Positions 47,501 through 55,942 of a DNA stretch of 64,000 bases are shown here, piece after piece. The stretch lies in contig JAFZWH010000091.1 in the NCBI GenBank assembly GCA_017617415.1, positions 90,051 through 154,050 of the forward strand. Reading direction: 5' to 3'. Both the position numbers and the translations under genes were made by a program. This stretch comes from Victivallales bacterium. GTDB lineage: Bacteria > Verrucomicrobiota > Lentisphaeria > Oligosphaerales > Oligosphaeraceae. A model generated the notes under the pieces. That model was given only the letters and a program-made list of their open reading frames with translations. It had not been told where the DNA came from and searched no databases. Every line of letters starts with the position of its first letter. The stretch's first letter is position 1.

Positions 47501-47906
47501 GGTGGCACCGGACGGCTACTCCATCTACGTCGATATGCTTCCCTCCATCACCGAGCTGGTTGGCTATGACACCACCTATAATACGACTGCATTGGTCAGT
47601 GGTAATGAAGTGCCGATGAATTTCACGACGCCGATCTTCACTCGTCGTGAAATTCTCACCCAGCTGGTAGTTTACGATAACGAGACAATCGTGATGGGTG
47701 GTCTGATTCAAGAGAGACTCGAGCGCTTTGAGGACAAGATTCCGCTGCTCGGACATCTCCCCGTGATTGGACACCTCTTCACCAGCCGTGGCGAACAGAG
47801 CACGAAGACCAACTTGATGATGTTCGTGAATGTCCGCCTGGTCAAGCCGGATGGCCAGCCGCTCCGCGCCAACGAAATCCGCGGTCTGCCGGATTTCCGC
47901 CACTAA
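44523..47906 (+). CDS. Giant secretin (PilQ/Amuc_1098-like outer membrane channel)
   Basis: A 1127-residue outer-membrane channel protein. It has an N-terminal signal peptide (about 1-37, ending FLPAQE) and a long helical region with TPR-like repeats (about 45-480; SGQTYLQNGRYQQAREQFEQ). A Gly/Asn/Tyr-rich linker (about 545-625) and N-domains follow, then the secretin domain (about 800-1120) with PKQINISAKFVEI, VLSAPMVTTISG and the closing VPLLGHLP-like IPLLGHLPVIGHLF. An acidic Ser-Asp tract lies at about 715-740. The helical N-terminus is unlike classic PilQ. It ends the four-gene locus. Confidence 0.88.
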   Translation: MAKTKKHIEAMNSLCSALGALLFLVSLPAFLPAQEVPQDVTEAERLLMEQEQAEEAEQALSEGVGSYSKWLAQQSTESLLRRGADRVATATNTLKKANDLLDNRNSAEVQTLVAKEGIIEKTLLDALNVYGVLRNREGISAAQEKEIIAKGMELEELNKSLVLTRGKYSLLIEQLQKETEVQVSDEKIQKAKELLDAAARGYSSAATVYSNAELDQAEDQAREAQKVLLEAGRILTGQGIIHSKRVDDDLNKLESLRLKLQSKLADIYSLRGQKETDRGEDLITCAILELNYARRTLIDGLSAQDEIAIDNLGYQEAYAIEAELAEIGKQAPDLKDIMTPAVEDKLEKDIKLLMEIRKDTVVRAKTTIDTLMPDSLDRDEKIRIGLKSGQTYLQNGRYQQAREQFEQVLVEDPFNLTAIRSLGKISEAMGAAADAKLEEILKTRMAEVRWKWSDPVTPLIAGSADNSSTQTIRKNDETQGINKRLDEIVIQNLTIDNEPLIDVLREILPREIQKADPDGIGINLVPMLTPPAHAGITGYQPPGFNTNSEGGGGGMGGGAEAGGYNPNMQYTAGSAAGINPNFGPTYNEGYNPNAVGYPGGVGYPGGAGGYGYDPGMVGGSPFDAAASGQTSLSTGEDLGEQLVNLHLTNITPREVLDYISWQFSLKIRTVDSSVIVAHPLIEMDPMETRFYNIEAGVFETKRTRDKMSSLSGVGSGDSDSGSDSDDDDDDDSDSGSGGGRLYDGGGARRKDEKFYRIESMFRAWGIPMPYGASISYYPRTGKLIVHHTVEQQRVIKNILEEINQTPKQINISAKFVEIAQDDLDTLGFEWDFIGGGVTYRGASPGTDQALVNARGGTRTGNFMLGIGSQAAGGPIAISNGLRFASDIFTSVTGNADKLFNVYTVLGNYAFNTVIHALEQSKNTDVLSAPMVTTISGMTAQLKVTTERRFATEWSEPDMDTTNTDSGIVTSYTPSIPSGWQEVSLGVVLDVTPTVAPDGYSIYVDMLPSITELVGYDTTYNTTALVSGNEVPMNFTTPIFTRREILTQLVVYDNETIVMGGLIQERLERFEDKIPLLGHLPVIGHLFTSRGEQSTKTNLMMFVNVRLVKPDGQPLRANEIRGLPDFRH

Positions 47907-48005
47907 TTCAAGCATAGGTCACTTGACCTGATAAACCTCCACTGCCGGGCTGGATTCAACATCCACCCGGCAGTTTTTTATCCTGCGACAACAATCTACC
48001 GCAAC

Positions 48006-48233
48006 ATGCCTCTGTTCGACTACGAATGCCCCAACTGCGGAAAAACCTCCGAAATCCGCGTGGTGAAATATGACGACCAGCCCGCCTGCCCTCACTGCGG
48101 TGCTACTGGACTCAAGAAGCTTCCTGCGCTTTTCGCCACTGGAAGCACACTTCCAGATTGCGCTCACGCCGATGCCTGCGCAACCGCCCACAACGGCGGC
48201 CACCACTGTTGCAACGGCTGCTGCCATCATTAG
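48006..48233 (+). CDS. FmdB-family zinc ribbon protein with His/Cys tail
   Basis: A 75-residue protein beginning MPLFDYECPNCGK, with a CxxC pair at the start and another in CPHCG, the standard FmdB-type regulatory zinc ribbon. The last 25 residues are exceptional: six His and seven Cys, including HHCC and CCHH, likely a second metal site. Its role in the family is poorly defined. It lies 99 bp after the secretin and 47 bp before the GH130 gene. Confidence 0.85.
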   Translation: MPLFDYECPNCGKTSEIRVVKYDDQPACPHCGATGLKKLPALFATGSTLPDCAHADACATAHNGGHHCCNGCCHH

Positions 48234-48280
48234 AGGGAATTGCCTCATGAATCAATAGCATTAAACACCATACAAGGCTT

Positions 48281-49447
48281 ATGTTGAACTTCACGAAACG
48301 ACGAATTTTAGTTCCAAATCCCGCGTGCTCTTGGGCCTCGAAGATGGTTTTAAATCCGGCACTGACCGCAGACCCACAGGATCCGGACACACTCTACATG
48401 CTCTTCCGCTCCACCGGCCCCTGGGAGCAGGCCACCATCCCCGGCAAGCCACTGCCCTACCCTATCTTCCTGGGCTTCGGGGACAGCCGCGACGGCGGGC
48501 AGAACTGGGAATTCGACTTCAGCCGCCCCGCCCTCGCGCCGCAGCTCCTCTACGACCGGAAGGAATTTTCCGCCAAGTTGCTGCGCGACGGGAAGATGTT
48601 CGATTACTCGAACGGCTGCATCGAGGACCCGCGGCTCTTCTACTTCGAGAACCAACTCTACCTGACTGTCGCCTGCCGCGCCTTCCCGCCTGGTCCCTAT
48701 TGGGAACACGACGAACCCGCGCAGTGCCAGCCGGACTGGGTGAGGGGCACCCCTGAACTCGGCCCCGCTGTTCTGGAGAACCGCACCGCCACGATGCTCT
48801 TCCGCGTGGACCTGGATGCCCTGAAGACCCGCGACTACGACCACGCCTTCACGCTCGTCGCGCCACTCCATCAGCCCGATGTCAGCGACGACCGGGACGT
48901 GGTGCTCTTCCCGCGCCGTCTGAAAATCGACGGCTGTGACCGCATCGTGTGCATCCATCGTCCCAAGACGCCATGGAACTATCCGGAGGGGCGCGACTGC
49001 ACCGCACCGTCCATCTTCCTGGCGTTGGGCGACACCCTCCAGGACTTCCACGCTGGAAAAGCCAAGGAATACCTCTTTGCCGTGCCGGAATATCCTTGGG
49101 AGGCCAATCGCATCGGTCCCAGCTGGGCACCGCTCGAACTCACGCCCGGCAAGTGGCTCCTGCCTTATCACGGCAAGCAGAACGACACGGTCGGCTATAC
49201 CCAGTCCTTTATGATATTGGAGGAACAACCATCCGGACTGCCCAAAATCACCCGACGCCCCGCCGGGCGGATGCTCTTCGCCGACCTCCCCTGGGAACTC
49301 GAGGGCGACTTCACCATCCCCTGCCTCTTCACCTGCTCCGGTGTCGTGCGCCCAGACGGAACACTGCTCATGGGCTACGGCGCCGCCGACCGCGTGGTCG
49401 GACTGGTCTCCTGCAATTTTCAGGAACTGCTCAACACCCTGAAATAA
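48281..49447 (+). CDS. GH130-family glycosidase/phosphorylase
   Basis: A 388-residue protein with the five-bladed propeller pattern of GH130, a family of mannoside phosphorylases and hydrolases. Motifs are NPALTADPQDPDTLYMLFR, GCIEDPRLF (the EDPR containing the catalytic aspartate), a HRP loop, GPSWAPLELTPGKWLLPYHG, and the closing MGYGAADRVVGL. No signal peptide, so it acts in the cytoplasm on imported oligosaccharides. Whether it is a phosphorylase or a hydrolase cannot be decided from the sequence here. Confidence 0.85.
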   Translation: MLNFTKRRILVPNPACSWASKMVLNPALTADPQDPDTLYMLFRSTGPWEQATIPGKPLPYPIFLGFGDSRDGGQNWEFDFSRPALAPQLLYDRKEFSAKLLRDGKMFDYSNGCIEDPRLFYFENQLYLTVACRAFPPGPYWEHDEPAQCQPDWVRGTPELGPAVLENRTATMLFRVDLDALKTRDYDHAFTLVAPLHQPDVSDDRDVVLFPRRLKIDGCDRIVCIHRPKTPWNYPEGRDCTAPSIFLALGDTLQDFHAGKAKEYLFAVPEYPWEANRIGPSWAPLELTPGKWLLPYHGKQNDTVGYTQSFMILEEQPSGLPKITRRPAGRMLFADLPWELEGDFTIPCLFTCSGVVRPDGTLLMGYGAADRVVGLVSCNFQELLNTLK

Positions 49448-49453
49448 ATAGCT

Positions 49454-49568
49454 GGGAAAAATGGGAGGATGAGACGATTGGGACACTTGGGAGAAATGGG
49501 AGAATGAGACGATTGGGAAAGTGTCCCAGGCGTCCCACAGGTCCCAGGCGTCCCACGGCTCCCAGACA
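49454..49568. repeat. Opposed nonamer repeat, copy C
   Basis: The clearest copy. From 49454 run about seven 9-nt units built around GGGA (including GGACACTTG GGAGAAATG), then from 49524 about five units built around TCCC (TCCCAGGCG TCCCACAGG TCCCAGGCG TCCCACGGC). The two halves are complementary in the core and could fold into one long imperfect hairpin. It fills the gap between the convergent GH130 and RND genes and may act as a two-way terminator. Confidence 0.85.
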
Positions 49569-49580
49569 ATAAACCTGCCT

Positions 49581-52500
49581 TTATCGGTCTTTATTACTTA
49601 CATAGAACAAGGCAGGAATGAAATACAGAGTCAGGAACATGGCGAAAAGTAGTCCGCCGACCACGCCGATTCCGCAACTGGAACGGATTTCATAGCCGAT
49701 GCCCCGCCCGAACGCCATCGGCAGCATTCCAATCACGCTAGCAATCGAGGTCATGAGAATCGGACGGAATTTGTTTTGCGAGGCCTGAAGCATTGCGTCA
49801 TGCGATTTCATCCCTGTCGCGTTCAGAGTGGCTGTCTCGTCCATGATCAGAATGGCGTTGTTGACCACGATGCCGATCATCATGATCGCCCCCAGCATTC
49901 CGACCATGGAAAGCAACGTCCCCGTGAGATAGAGCATTGTGAAGAAGCCCACGAAGCCAAGGGGAATGGTGAACATGACGAGGAAGGGGCGGCTCAGCGA
50001 CTCCATGATGGCGGCAATGACCAAAAATGTCAGGAAAACTGCCGTAATAAGGACCATTACGAAATCCATCGCGCCTTCATTCATCATCTCCGCCTGACCA
50101 GTGAAAACCAGTCGATATCCCTGCGGAAGTTTTGGAGCGAGTTCCTTCTGCAGGACACGCATCAGGTCATCCATGGAATGGCCAGGCGCGGAGTTGGCGT
50201 AAATCCACGCGGTCCGTTCCTTGTCCTGCCGCATCAGGCTGATCGCGACGGGAGAATTTTTCACGTCGGCAAGCGCATTCATCGCCACGGGCTTCCCGTC
50301 GAGAGGAGCCGCGGGAATTTCCTGAAGTTGCTCCAGTCCCTCCTTTTCTTGTACCTTCACCCGAATGTCAAACGTCTCAACGCCGACCTTGAAGGTTCCA
50401 GCCTCGACGCCATCGAAATATCCCACGAGGGAAACTCCCAATGAATTTACGGGAACTCCCATGTTTTTCAGCAGCGCCCGTTCTGGAAGAATCCGAACGC
50501 GCGGCTTTGCGGAACGGCAACTCGTGTCGATGTCGGTCGCATAGCCGGAACGACGCAGGATTTCCGCTCCGTCATACGCATACTTTTCCATGACATCGAG
50601 TTCCGGGCCTCCGACGTAGCAGGTCAGTTCCTGTCCCGCACCACTTGTCGGGGTCGGCATGGAAAGCGCATAGAGAAGCCCGCTTTTCTTCTCCAGATTC
50701 TGACGCATGTCCTCCATGACCTGTTTGATCGGAGCGCGTTCGGCCATCGGCTTCAGCATGATGGTGATTTCTGCAAGGTTCACGCCTTCCGAAACCTGTC
50801 CCAAAATTGCGCTCCGATAGCCGATTGTCGTGCCGAGACTTACGACCTCGGGACGTCGACTCAACTCGTCAACCAGATCCAAGGTCTCTATCCGAGTCGC
50901 CTCGATTCCATAATTTGACGGGAACTCAAGCACGAGCGAAAGTTCGTTTTGGTCGTAGAACGGAACGAAGGCGATTCGCAGGTTCGGAAGCGACAAAAAC
51001 AGAAGCGCTACGCAAAGGGCGAAAGCAATCAGAAGGACGATTTTCGGATATCGGCGCGTCCAGAGCATCGTCCGATTGAATCCCGCGGCGAGATAATCAT
51101 AGCCCACATCCCAGAAGCGGAAAAAACGATCCCAGAAGGTGTTTTTTGCTCCCGTTTCCGGCTTCAGAAATAGCGATGCCAGAATCGGCGTCAAGGTGAA
51201 ACTGACAAAGAGGGACGCGAGCGTTGCAATCACCATGACGCCCGCAAATGGTCCGACCAGCATGCCGACGAGCGAAGACATCGTCGCAATCGGCACGAAA
51301 ACCACGACATTGGTCAGTGCGCTGGCGGAAACGGCATTGAGCACTTCCGCAGTTCCCTCTGCGGCGGATTCCGCTGGGGATTTGCCGCGTTTCAGCCAGA
51401 CAAAGATGTTCTCCATGACGATGACCGAGTTGGTAACCAGAATTCCCGATGAGCAGCCGATCGCGACCAACGTCATCATGTTGAAGGTGTAATGCATCAG
51501 CGACATGACGGTGAAGGTGATGATGACCGAGACCGGCATCGTGATTGAAATGATGAAGGTCGAGCGCGGTTCATGCAGGAAAAGGAAAAGCAGCAATGCG
51601 GTAAGCACAATGCCGAGCCCGACGCTTCCCCAGGCGTCTTTGACGGATGCCTGAATGTAGGCGGCGCGGTCCTTGAACCAGATGAGTTGCGTGTTTCTCG
51701 GCAGTTCGTCGGATGATTGCAAGGTCTCGAAACGCTTACATACCTGCCGGATGACTTCCACGGTGTTGGCGTCGCTTTTCTTGACGATTTCAATGGCTAC
51801 GCCCGGCTCGCGGCCGAGGTATCCCTCCTGGCGGATTTCCTTTGCCATGAGTTTGATTTCGGCGATGTCACCAAGATAGACCTTGTGGCCGTCCACGGCT
51901 CCAATCTCAAACTCTCTAAGTTCCTGGATGTCGTGGAATTCACTGTCGAAGGTGACAGCCGTCTCCCGCCCTGTTTCCCGAATGTGTCCGGCGGGCAGTT
52001 TCAGGTTGTCGCCCTGGATTTTGGCGACAATCTGCGCGACCGTGAGGTTCATCGCCGAGAGTTTCTCTCGGTCAAGCAGCACATGGAGTTGCATTTCGTT
52101 GCCGCCATGCAGACGAATCTCGCCGACGCCAGGGATGCTGGAGAAGCGATCCGAAAGCGTCTTGTCCGCATAATGATATAGTTCGTCTACCGATTGACCG
52201 CCAATCAGATACAGAGTCACGACGGGAAGCGCGTTGACGCTGATTTTGCTCAACTGCGGTGTCTTGACGTTCGGGGGAAACTCATCGACAATGGTATTGA
52301 TTTTTTCCCGAACCTGATGGATCATGATATCCACGTCCGTCCCGTTGACAAATTCCATCGTCGTGGCGCAGACATTCTCCATGCAGGTGCTGGTGACGTG
52401 TTTCAGTCCGTCCAACGATGCCACGGCATCCTCGATGTGCTTTGCGACATCGGTCTCGACCTCTTCGGGAGACGCGCCTGGATACACCGTGACAGCCTGA

Positions 52501-52634
52501 ACATACGGCACATCCATCTTGGGTATGTTGTCCAGCCCGATTTTGAAATAGGACAGCACGCCGAAATAGACCAGCATCGCAATGAAGCACCCCATTGCGA
52601 TTTTCCGTTTGACCGAGAGACCGCTGAGCGTCAT
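49581..52634 (-). CDS. RND efflux pump inner-membrane transporter (AcrB/HAE1-like)
   Basis: A 1017-residue transporter with the twelve-helix, two-porter-domain layout of AcrB; it expels drugs, lipids or metabolites with its adaptor. Family signs: an N-terminal helix, VTVYPGASPEEVE, KISVNALPVVTLYL, TM4 LVAIGCSSGILVTNSVIVMEN and TM10 MIGIVVNNAILIMDE. The AcrB proton-relay residues D407, D408 and K940 correspond to Thr401, Asn402 and Asn here. Asn for Lys is common in this subclass, but loss of the TM4 aspartate is unusual. I start it at the ATG at 52634 (MTLSGLSV) because of a GAGAGG site 5 nt before. The adaptor stop is 5 bp upstream. Confidence 0.93.
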   Translation of the reverse strand: MTLSGLSVKRKIAMGCFIAMLVYFGVLSYFKIGLDNIPKMDVPYVQAVTVYPGASPEEVETDVAKHIEDAVASLDGLKHVTSTCMENVCATTMEFVNGTDVDIMIHQVREKINTIVDEFPPNVKTPQLSKISVNALPVVTLYLIGGQSVDELYHYADKTLSDRFSSIPGVGEIRLHGGNEMQLHVLLDREKLSAMNLTVAQIVAKIQGDNLKLPAGHIRETGRETAVTFDSEFHDIQELREFEIGAVDGHKVYLGDIAEIKLMAKEIRQEGYLGREPGVAIEIVKKSDANTVEVIRQVCKRFETLQSSDELPRNTQLIWFKDRAAYIQASVKDAWGSVGLGIVLTALLLFLFLHEPRSTFIISITMPVSVIITFTVMSLMHYTFNMMTLVAIGCSSGILVTNSVIVMENIFVWLKRGKSPAESAAEGTAEVLNAVSASALTNVVVFVPIATMSSLVGMLVGPFAGVMVIATLASLFVSFTLTPILASLFLKPETGAKNTFWDRFFRFWDVGYDYLAAGFNRTMLWTRRYPKIVLLIAFALCVALLFLSLPNLRIAFVPFYDQNELSLVLEFPSNYGIEATRIETLDLVDELSRRPEVVSLGTTIGYRSAILGQVSEGVNLAEITIMLKPMAERAPIKQVMEDMRQNLEKKSGLLYALSMPTPTSGAGQELTCYVGGPELDVMEKYAYDGAEILRRSGYATDIDTSCRSAKPRVRILPERALLKNMGVPVNSLGVSLVGYFDGVEAGTFKVGVETFDIRVKVQEKEGLEQLQEIPAAPLDGKPVAMNALADVKNSPVAISLMRQDKERTAWIYANSAPGHSMDDLMRVLQKELAPKLPQGYRLVFTGQAEMMNEGAMDFVMVLITAVFLTFLVIAAIMESLSRPFLVMFTIPLGFVGFFTMLYLTGTLLSMVGMLGAIMMIGIVVNNAILIMDETATLNATGMKSHDAMLQASQNKFRPILMTSIASVIGMLPMAFGRGIGYEIRSSCGIGVVGGLLFAMFLTLYFIPALFYVSNKDR

Positions 52635-52638
52635 CGTT

Positions 52639-53781
52639 TCACCTCTCGATTTCCAGTTTGTCGCCCTCGCGGACAAAGGCCTGCCCTCTGACAATCAACT
52701 CCTTGTCGATGAGCGGCTCAGGGGACAAGATTTCCGTAAAGCCGTCCGTGGACAACCCGCAGTGGACGTCGACCTCTTTCGCCACTCCGTTTTCGTTCAG
52801 GAATACGCTCATTCGCCCTTCTCGCCCAGGCAGTACCGCATCCGACATCACGCCCCAGCCAGTCCGCTCGGTCAAAATGATTTCCAGATCGCACAGCGTG
52901 CCGGATTTCAAAGAGGTATCCGCTGGGAGTTTTGCCTTGATCTCAAATGTCCGGCTGGCGGAATCGATGACCTCCGCCCTGAAGTAAATCGAAGTGCTAC
53001 AGACCTTTTCCCCGCCGAAAAACACATCCACGGCGGTTCCCGGTTGCAGACGTTCCCAATAGATCGCGCTGACTCGACAGCAGACTTCTCGGCTGGCAGG
53101 GTCTTCCACGGAAAGGATGGGCGTGCCTGTTCCCGCAAACTCCGCTTCCTCTTTGCGTTTCTCCAAAATCAACGCACGATAAGGAACCGATGGATGTGAA
53201 TCATTCAGCGTCTTTTGAGCCAGTTTCAAGGCAGTCTCCGCCTGCTGTTCCTTCGCCCCCGCCGCCACATCAAGGGCAATTGCCCCCTCCAGCATGACCT
53301 TTGCACTGTTGAATCCCATCTCCACCTGTTCGTAGGTGTCGGTGGAAATGACATTGGCCTCATAGAGTTTCTTATTCCGGTCGTAATCCTGATCGGCCTT
53401 TCGCAGTTTGATCCGAGCCAGTTGCACGCCTTGCTGAGTCGTCAGACGAGACGCCCGCATGACCTCCAAATCCTTCTGGGCAAGTTCGACGCGATTGGTG
53501 AGGTTCTCCAAATCCACTTGGAAAAGACTCTCGCCGGCTTCTGCGATGGCGCCCTCCTCGAAATAGATTTTGTCGATTCTGCCAGGAACCAATGAGGCGA
53601 TGGTTCCTTTTCGCGACGCCTCGACCATGCCCTGCGCACGGAAAATCTTGCGGAATACATGTTCCTGCAAGAGTGCCGTCTGGACTTTGACCGTCCTGTC
53701 CGCCACTTCTTGTTGCGACTCCCTGCCACATCCAAGAAGCAGTACTACAAATAGAAGCGAATACAAAACTGTTTTTTTCAT
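52639..53781 (-). CDS. RND efflux periplasmic adaptor lipoprotein (MFP)
   Basis: A membrane fusion protein of 380 residues that links the RND pump to an outer-membrane channel. A lipoprotein signal is visible (LLFVVLLLGC, lipid cysteine at 18). Then follow a barrel-sandwich half (GMVEASRKGTIASLVPGRIDKIYFEEGAIAEAGESLF), a coiled-coil hairpin (about 90-190), the second lipoyl half and a beta barrel (GTAVDVFFGGEKV). It sits between the TetR gene and the pump in one operon. No outer-membrane factor gene is present here. Confidence 0.92.
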   Translation of the reverse strand: MKKTVLYSLLFVVLLLGCGRESQQEVADRTVKVQTALLQEHVFRKIFRAQGMVEASRKGTIASLVPGRIDKIYFEEGAIAEAGESLFQVDLENLTNRVELAQKDLEVMRASRLTTQQGVQLARIKLRKADQDYDRNKKLYEANVISTDTYEQVEMGFNSAKVMLEGAIALDVAAGAKEQQAETALKLAQKTLNDSHPSVPYRALILEKRKEEAEFAGTGTPILSVEDPASREVCCRVSAIYWERLQPGTAVDVFFGGEKVCSTSIYFRAEVIDSASRTFEIKAKLPADTSLKSGTLCDLEIILTERTGWGVMSDAVLPGREGRMSVFLNENGVAKEVDVHCGLSTDGFTEILSPEPLIDKELIVRGQAFVREGDKLEIER

Positions 53782-53787
53782 AATGAT

Positions 53788-54426
53788 CTACAGAGCAAGA
53801 AGATTCAGCGAGAACAAAGCGTTTCGCGTGGTGATGTATTGAAGACGACGATAGCAACTTTCCGGAATGTCGTCCGTTTTCAATATGTTCGTGAACAACC
53901 CGAGATTGGTAGTATAGACCACCGCTCCTCCGAAAATGGAGTAAACCCAGCCCAGAGCACTTTCGATATCGTCGTTGCCGGTAATGTCGATGTAAACCTT
54001 TACGAGCGCCATGACCAATCGATTGCATCCGCTATTCATGATTCGCTTCTTGCCAGCCTCGGTAATACTGGCGCTCAGCAAAAATGAAATCTCCCAGTGG
54101 GAGCCGTCGCCATTCCAGATCATCTTGAAGAAAATGTCGATGATTTCCGAAACCAACTGCCGTTTCCCGTCCGGAGTTCTAAGCAAATGCTGATTGGTGC
54201 TGTAGTATTCTTCGAATTGTTCATAGTTTATGTTGCCGAGGGCATGTTCCCAAACGGCATCAATCAATTTGTCCAAGCCCCCAAAATGATATGTTATCGC
54301 ATTGGGAACGGCACCTGCCGCCTGGGCTATGTCCTTCGCCTGGACGCCTTTGATGCCATGAAGGGTAAACAGTCTCCCCGCAGTCTGGATTAGCAAATCG
54401 CGGGTTTTGATCGTTTTGTCTTTCAT
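53788..54426 (-). CDS. TetR/AcrR family regulator of the efflux operon
   Basis: A 212-residue TetR regulator from the chosen ATG (MKDKTIKTRDLL). The N-terminal helix-turn-helix (about 8-55) reads LLIQTAGRLFTLHGIKGVQAKDIAQAAGAVPNAITYHFGG; the C-terminal half resembles the CecR/DUF1956 ligand domain. It lies 6 bp before the adaptor, so it very likely controls its own operon. The in-frame extension to 54486 is hydrophobic and unlike TetR. Base composition is more AT-rich than in the pump genes. Confidence 0.9.
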   Translation of the reverse strand: MKDKTIKTRDLLIQTAGRLFTLHGIKGVQAKDIAQAAGAVPNAITYHFGGLDKLIDAVWEHALGNINYEQFEEYYSTNQHLLRTPDGKRQLVSEIIDIFFKMIWNGDGSHWEISFLLSASITEAGKKRIMNSGCNRLVMALVKVYIDITGNDDIESALGWVYSIFGGAVVYTTNLGLFTNILKTDDIPESCYRRLQYITTRNALFSLNLLAL

Positions 54427-54751
54427 TCTATTATTCAAATTTGTATATGGCACGAAATTTAATATTAGAATAATAATATAGCGCAAATATGCGAATTTTC
54501 AAACCAAAGAAGGAGAATTGCAAATTGTGCTCTCGTCCGCGAAAGTGATATACATTACTTGGAGACAATCAGGAAATCGTGGCAGAGCAAAGAGATTGGA
54601 AATGGTGCCAACGACAACTCGTTCGTTGCCAATTGTCTTATCCCAACCAAGTATATAATCCTTTTTTATATGGTAGTTGAAAAGGGAATGATGTATATTA
54701 ACAGACGGGCAAATAAGTTGGTTATTTTCAGCAACGATTGAGAAGGGAAAC
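54427..54751. promoter_or_regulatory. Divergent AT-rich regulatory gap with possible TetR operator
   Basis: The gap between the TetR gene and the plus-strand phosphatase. A short palindrome CGCAAATATGCG (54482-54493) lies 56 nt upstream of the TetR start and could be the operator. AT-rich stretches at 54455-54480 and 54640-54675 may hold the two promoters. No gene is visible. Confidence 0.4.
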
Positions 54752-55723
54752 ATGGATAAGAGCATTTCTTCCAGGGCAAGCATCCTGAAAGTCGGAGTTT
54801 TTGTCATTCTATTTTGCATGGCTGGAGTTTCCGTTTGTGCGGAAGAGCAGGCAAAGTCTCAGCCACCACAGAAATTTGTTTACCTTGAAACCGGCTTCTT
54901 CCCTCCGACCGAAAAGGTCGTGATCGATCTTGAAGCAGAAAAGATCACCTATGAATTCAGTTATACCAGCGGCGGGATTGGCAAAGAGGGCTATTGGCAA
55001 AGAGAACTGCCTACCAAGGTCGTGAAGAAGGTCATCTCAAGGCTGAATGGCTTCACGGCAGAGAAATGGCAAGAGCATTATTCCAATCCCAAGATTCATG
55101 ACGGGACACGCTGGGAATTGGAGATTATCTATGTAGATGGTTCATCCCGTAAGATTAACGGAAACAATACCTGGCCGAAAGATTTCTCACGTCTATGCAT
55201 TAAGGAGATTCGAAAGAAAGCCAAGATGAAAGAAACACCAAATCCAAAGCATCCGAAGAATTTCCACAAAGTCAATGATGAGATATATCGATCTGGCCAA
55301 CCGAGTGCGACTGCAATGGGCACCTTGTACACAGTCGATGGCATCAGGAGCGTGCTGAATTTGCGGGAGCATCACAGCGACAAGGACGAGATCGGGAAGT
55401 TGGCAATCGCACTTTACGAACTCCCGCTTGCCGCCGGAAGCATAACCGAAGCCGACCTCGTCAAAATCCTGCAAATCGTCAAGGCCGCGCCCAAGCCGAT
55501 ACTGATTCACTGCTGGCACGGGAGCGACCGCACAGGGACTGCCATCGCCGCCTGCCGGATTGTTTTTGATGGGTGGTCGGTGGAACAAGCCGTTTCCGAA
55601 TTCATGGATCGCAAATACGGACATCACAAGACGATTTACAAAAACCTCCCCAAATTGCTCCGAAACGTTGACTGGGAGAAGATTCGGAATGAAGTATTGC
55701 CCCAGACACAAGTTCAAGAATAG
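54752..55723 (+). CDS. Exported dual-specificity/tyrosine phosphatase-like protein
   Basis: A 323-residue protein with a signal peptide (about 10-31, ending VSVCAEE). An N-terminal beta-rich domain (about 40-140) is of unknown type. The C-terminal part (about 165-310) is a cysteine phosphatase: YRSGQPSATAMGTLY, IRSVLNLREHH and the P-loop HCWHGSDRTG, which matches HCx5R. It is thus a periplasmic or secreted phosphatase of the DSP/PTP fold. An AAGGG site precedes the ATG. Its substrate is unknown. The following 219-bp gap to the convergent nucleotidase shows no gene. Confidence 0.87.
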   Translation: MDKSISSRASILKVGVFVILFCMAGVSVCAEEQAKSQPPQKFVYLETGFFPPTEKVVIDLEAEKITYEFSYTSGGIGKEGYWQRELPTKVVKKVISRLNGFTAEKWQEHYSNPKIHDGTRWELEIIYVDGSSRKINGNNTWPKDFSRLCIKEIRKKAKMKETPNPKHPKNFHKVNDEIYRSGQPSATAMGTLYTVDGIRSVLNLREHHSDKDEIGKLAIALYELPLAAGSITEADLVKILQIVKAAPKPILIHCWHGSDRTGTAIAACRIVFDGWSVEQAVSEFMDRKYGHHKTIYKNLPKLLRNVDWEKIRNEVLPQTQVQE

Positions 55724-55942
55724 ATAATTACATGTTTGGGAACAAATCCTTACATAATTTGTCAAAATTGACGTGGTGGGTGAACCTAGGGGTTCTGCTT
55801 GGGGATGACATTGGAGTTTTACCGGGAGGTCGCCGTTGATGAAAAATACCCGGCGGTGTAAATATCGTATTAAACCATCATGATGACGTAATAAAACTTG
55901 CCGCGACGGAGATCTTAAATACCATTCCAGGAGACACTTGAG

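Noticed and set aside
46242..47915. 557-codon minus-strand frame opposite the secretin
   Set aside because: Antisense shadow; the minus-strand product has no family features while the plus strand encodes a clear secretin.
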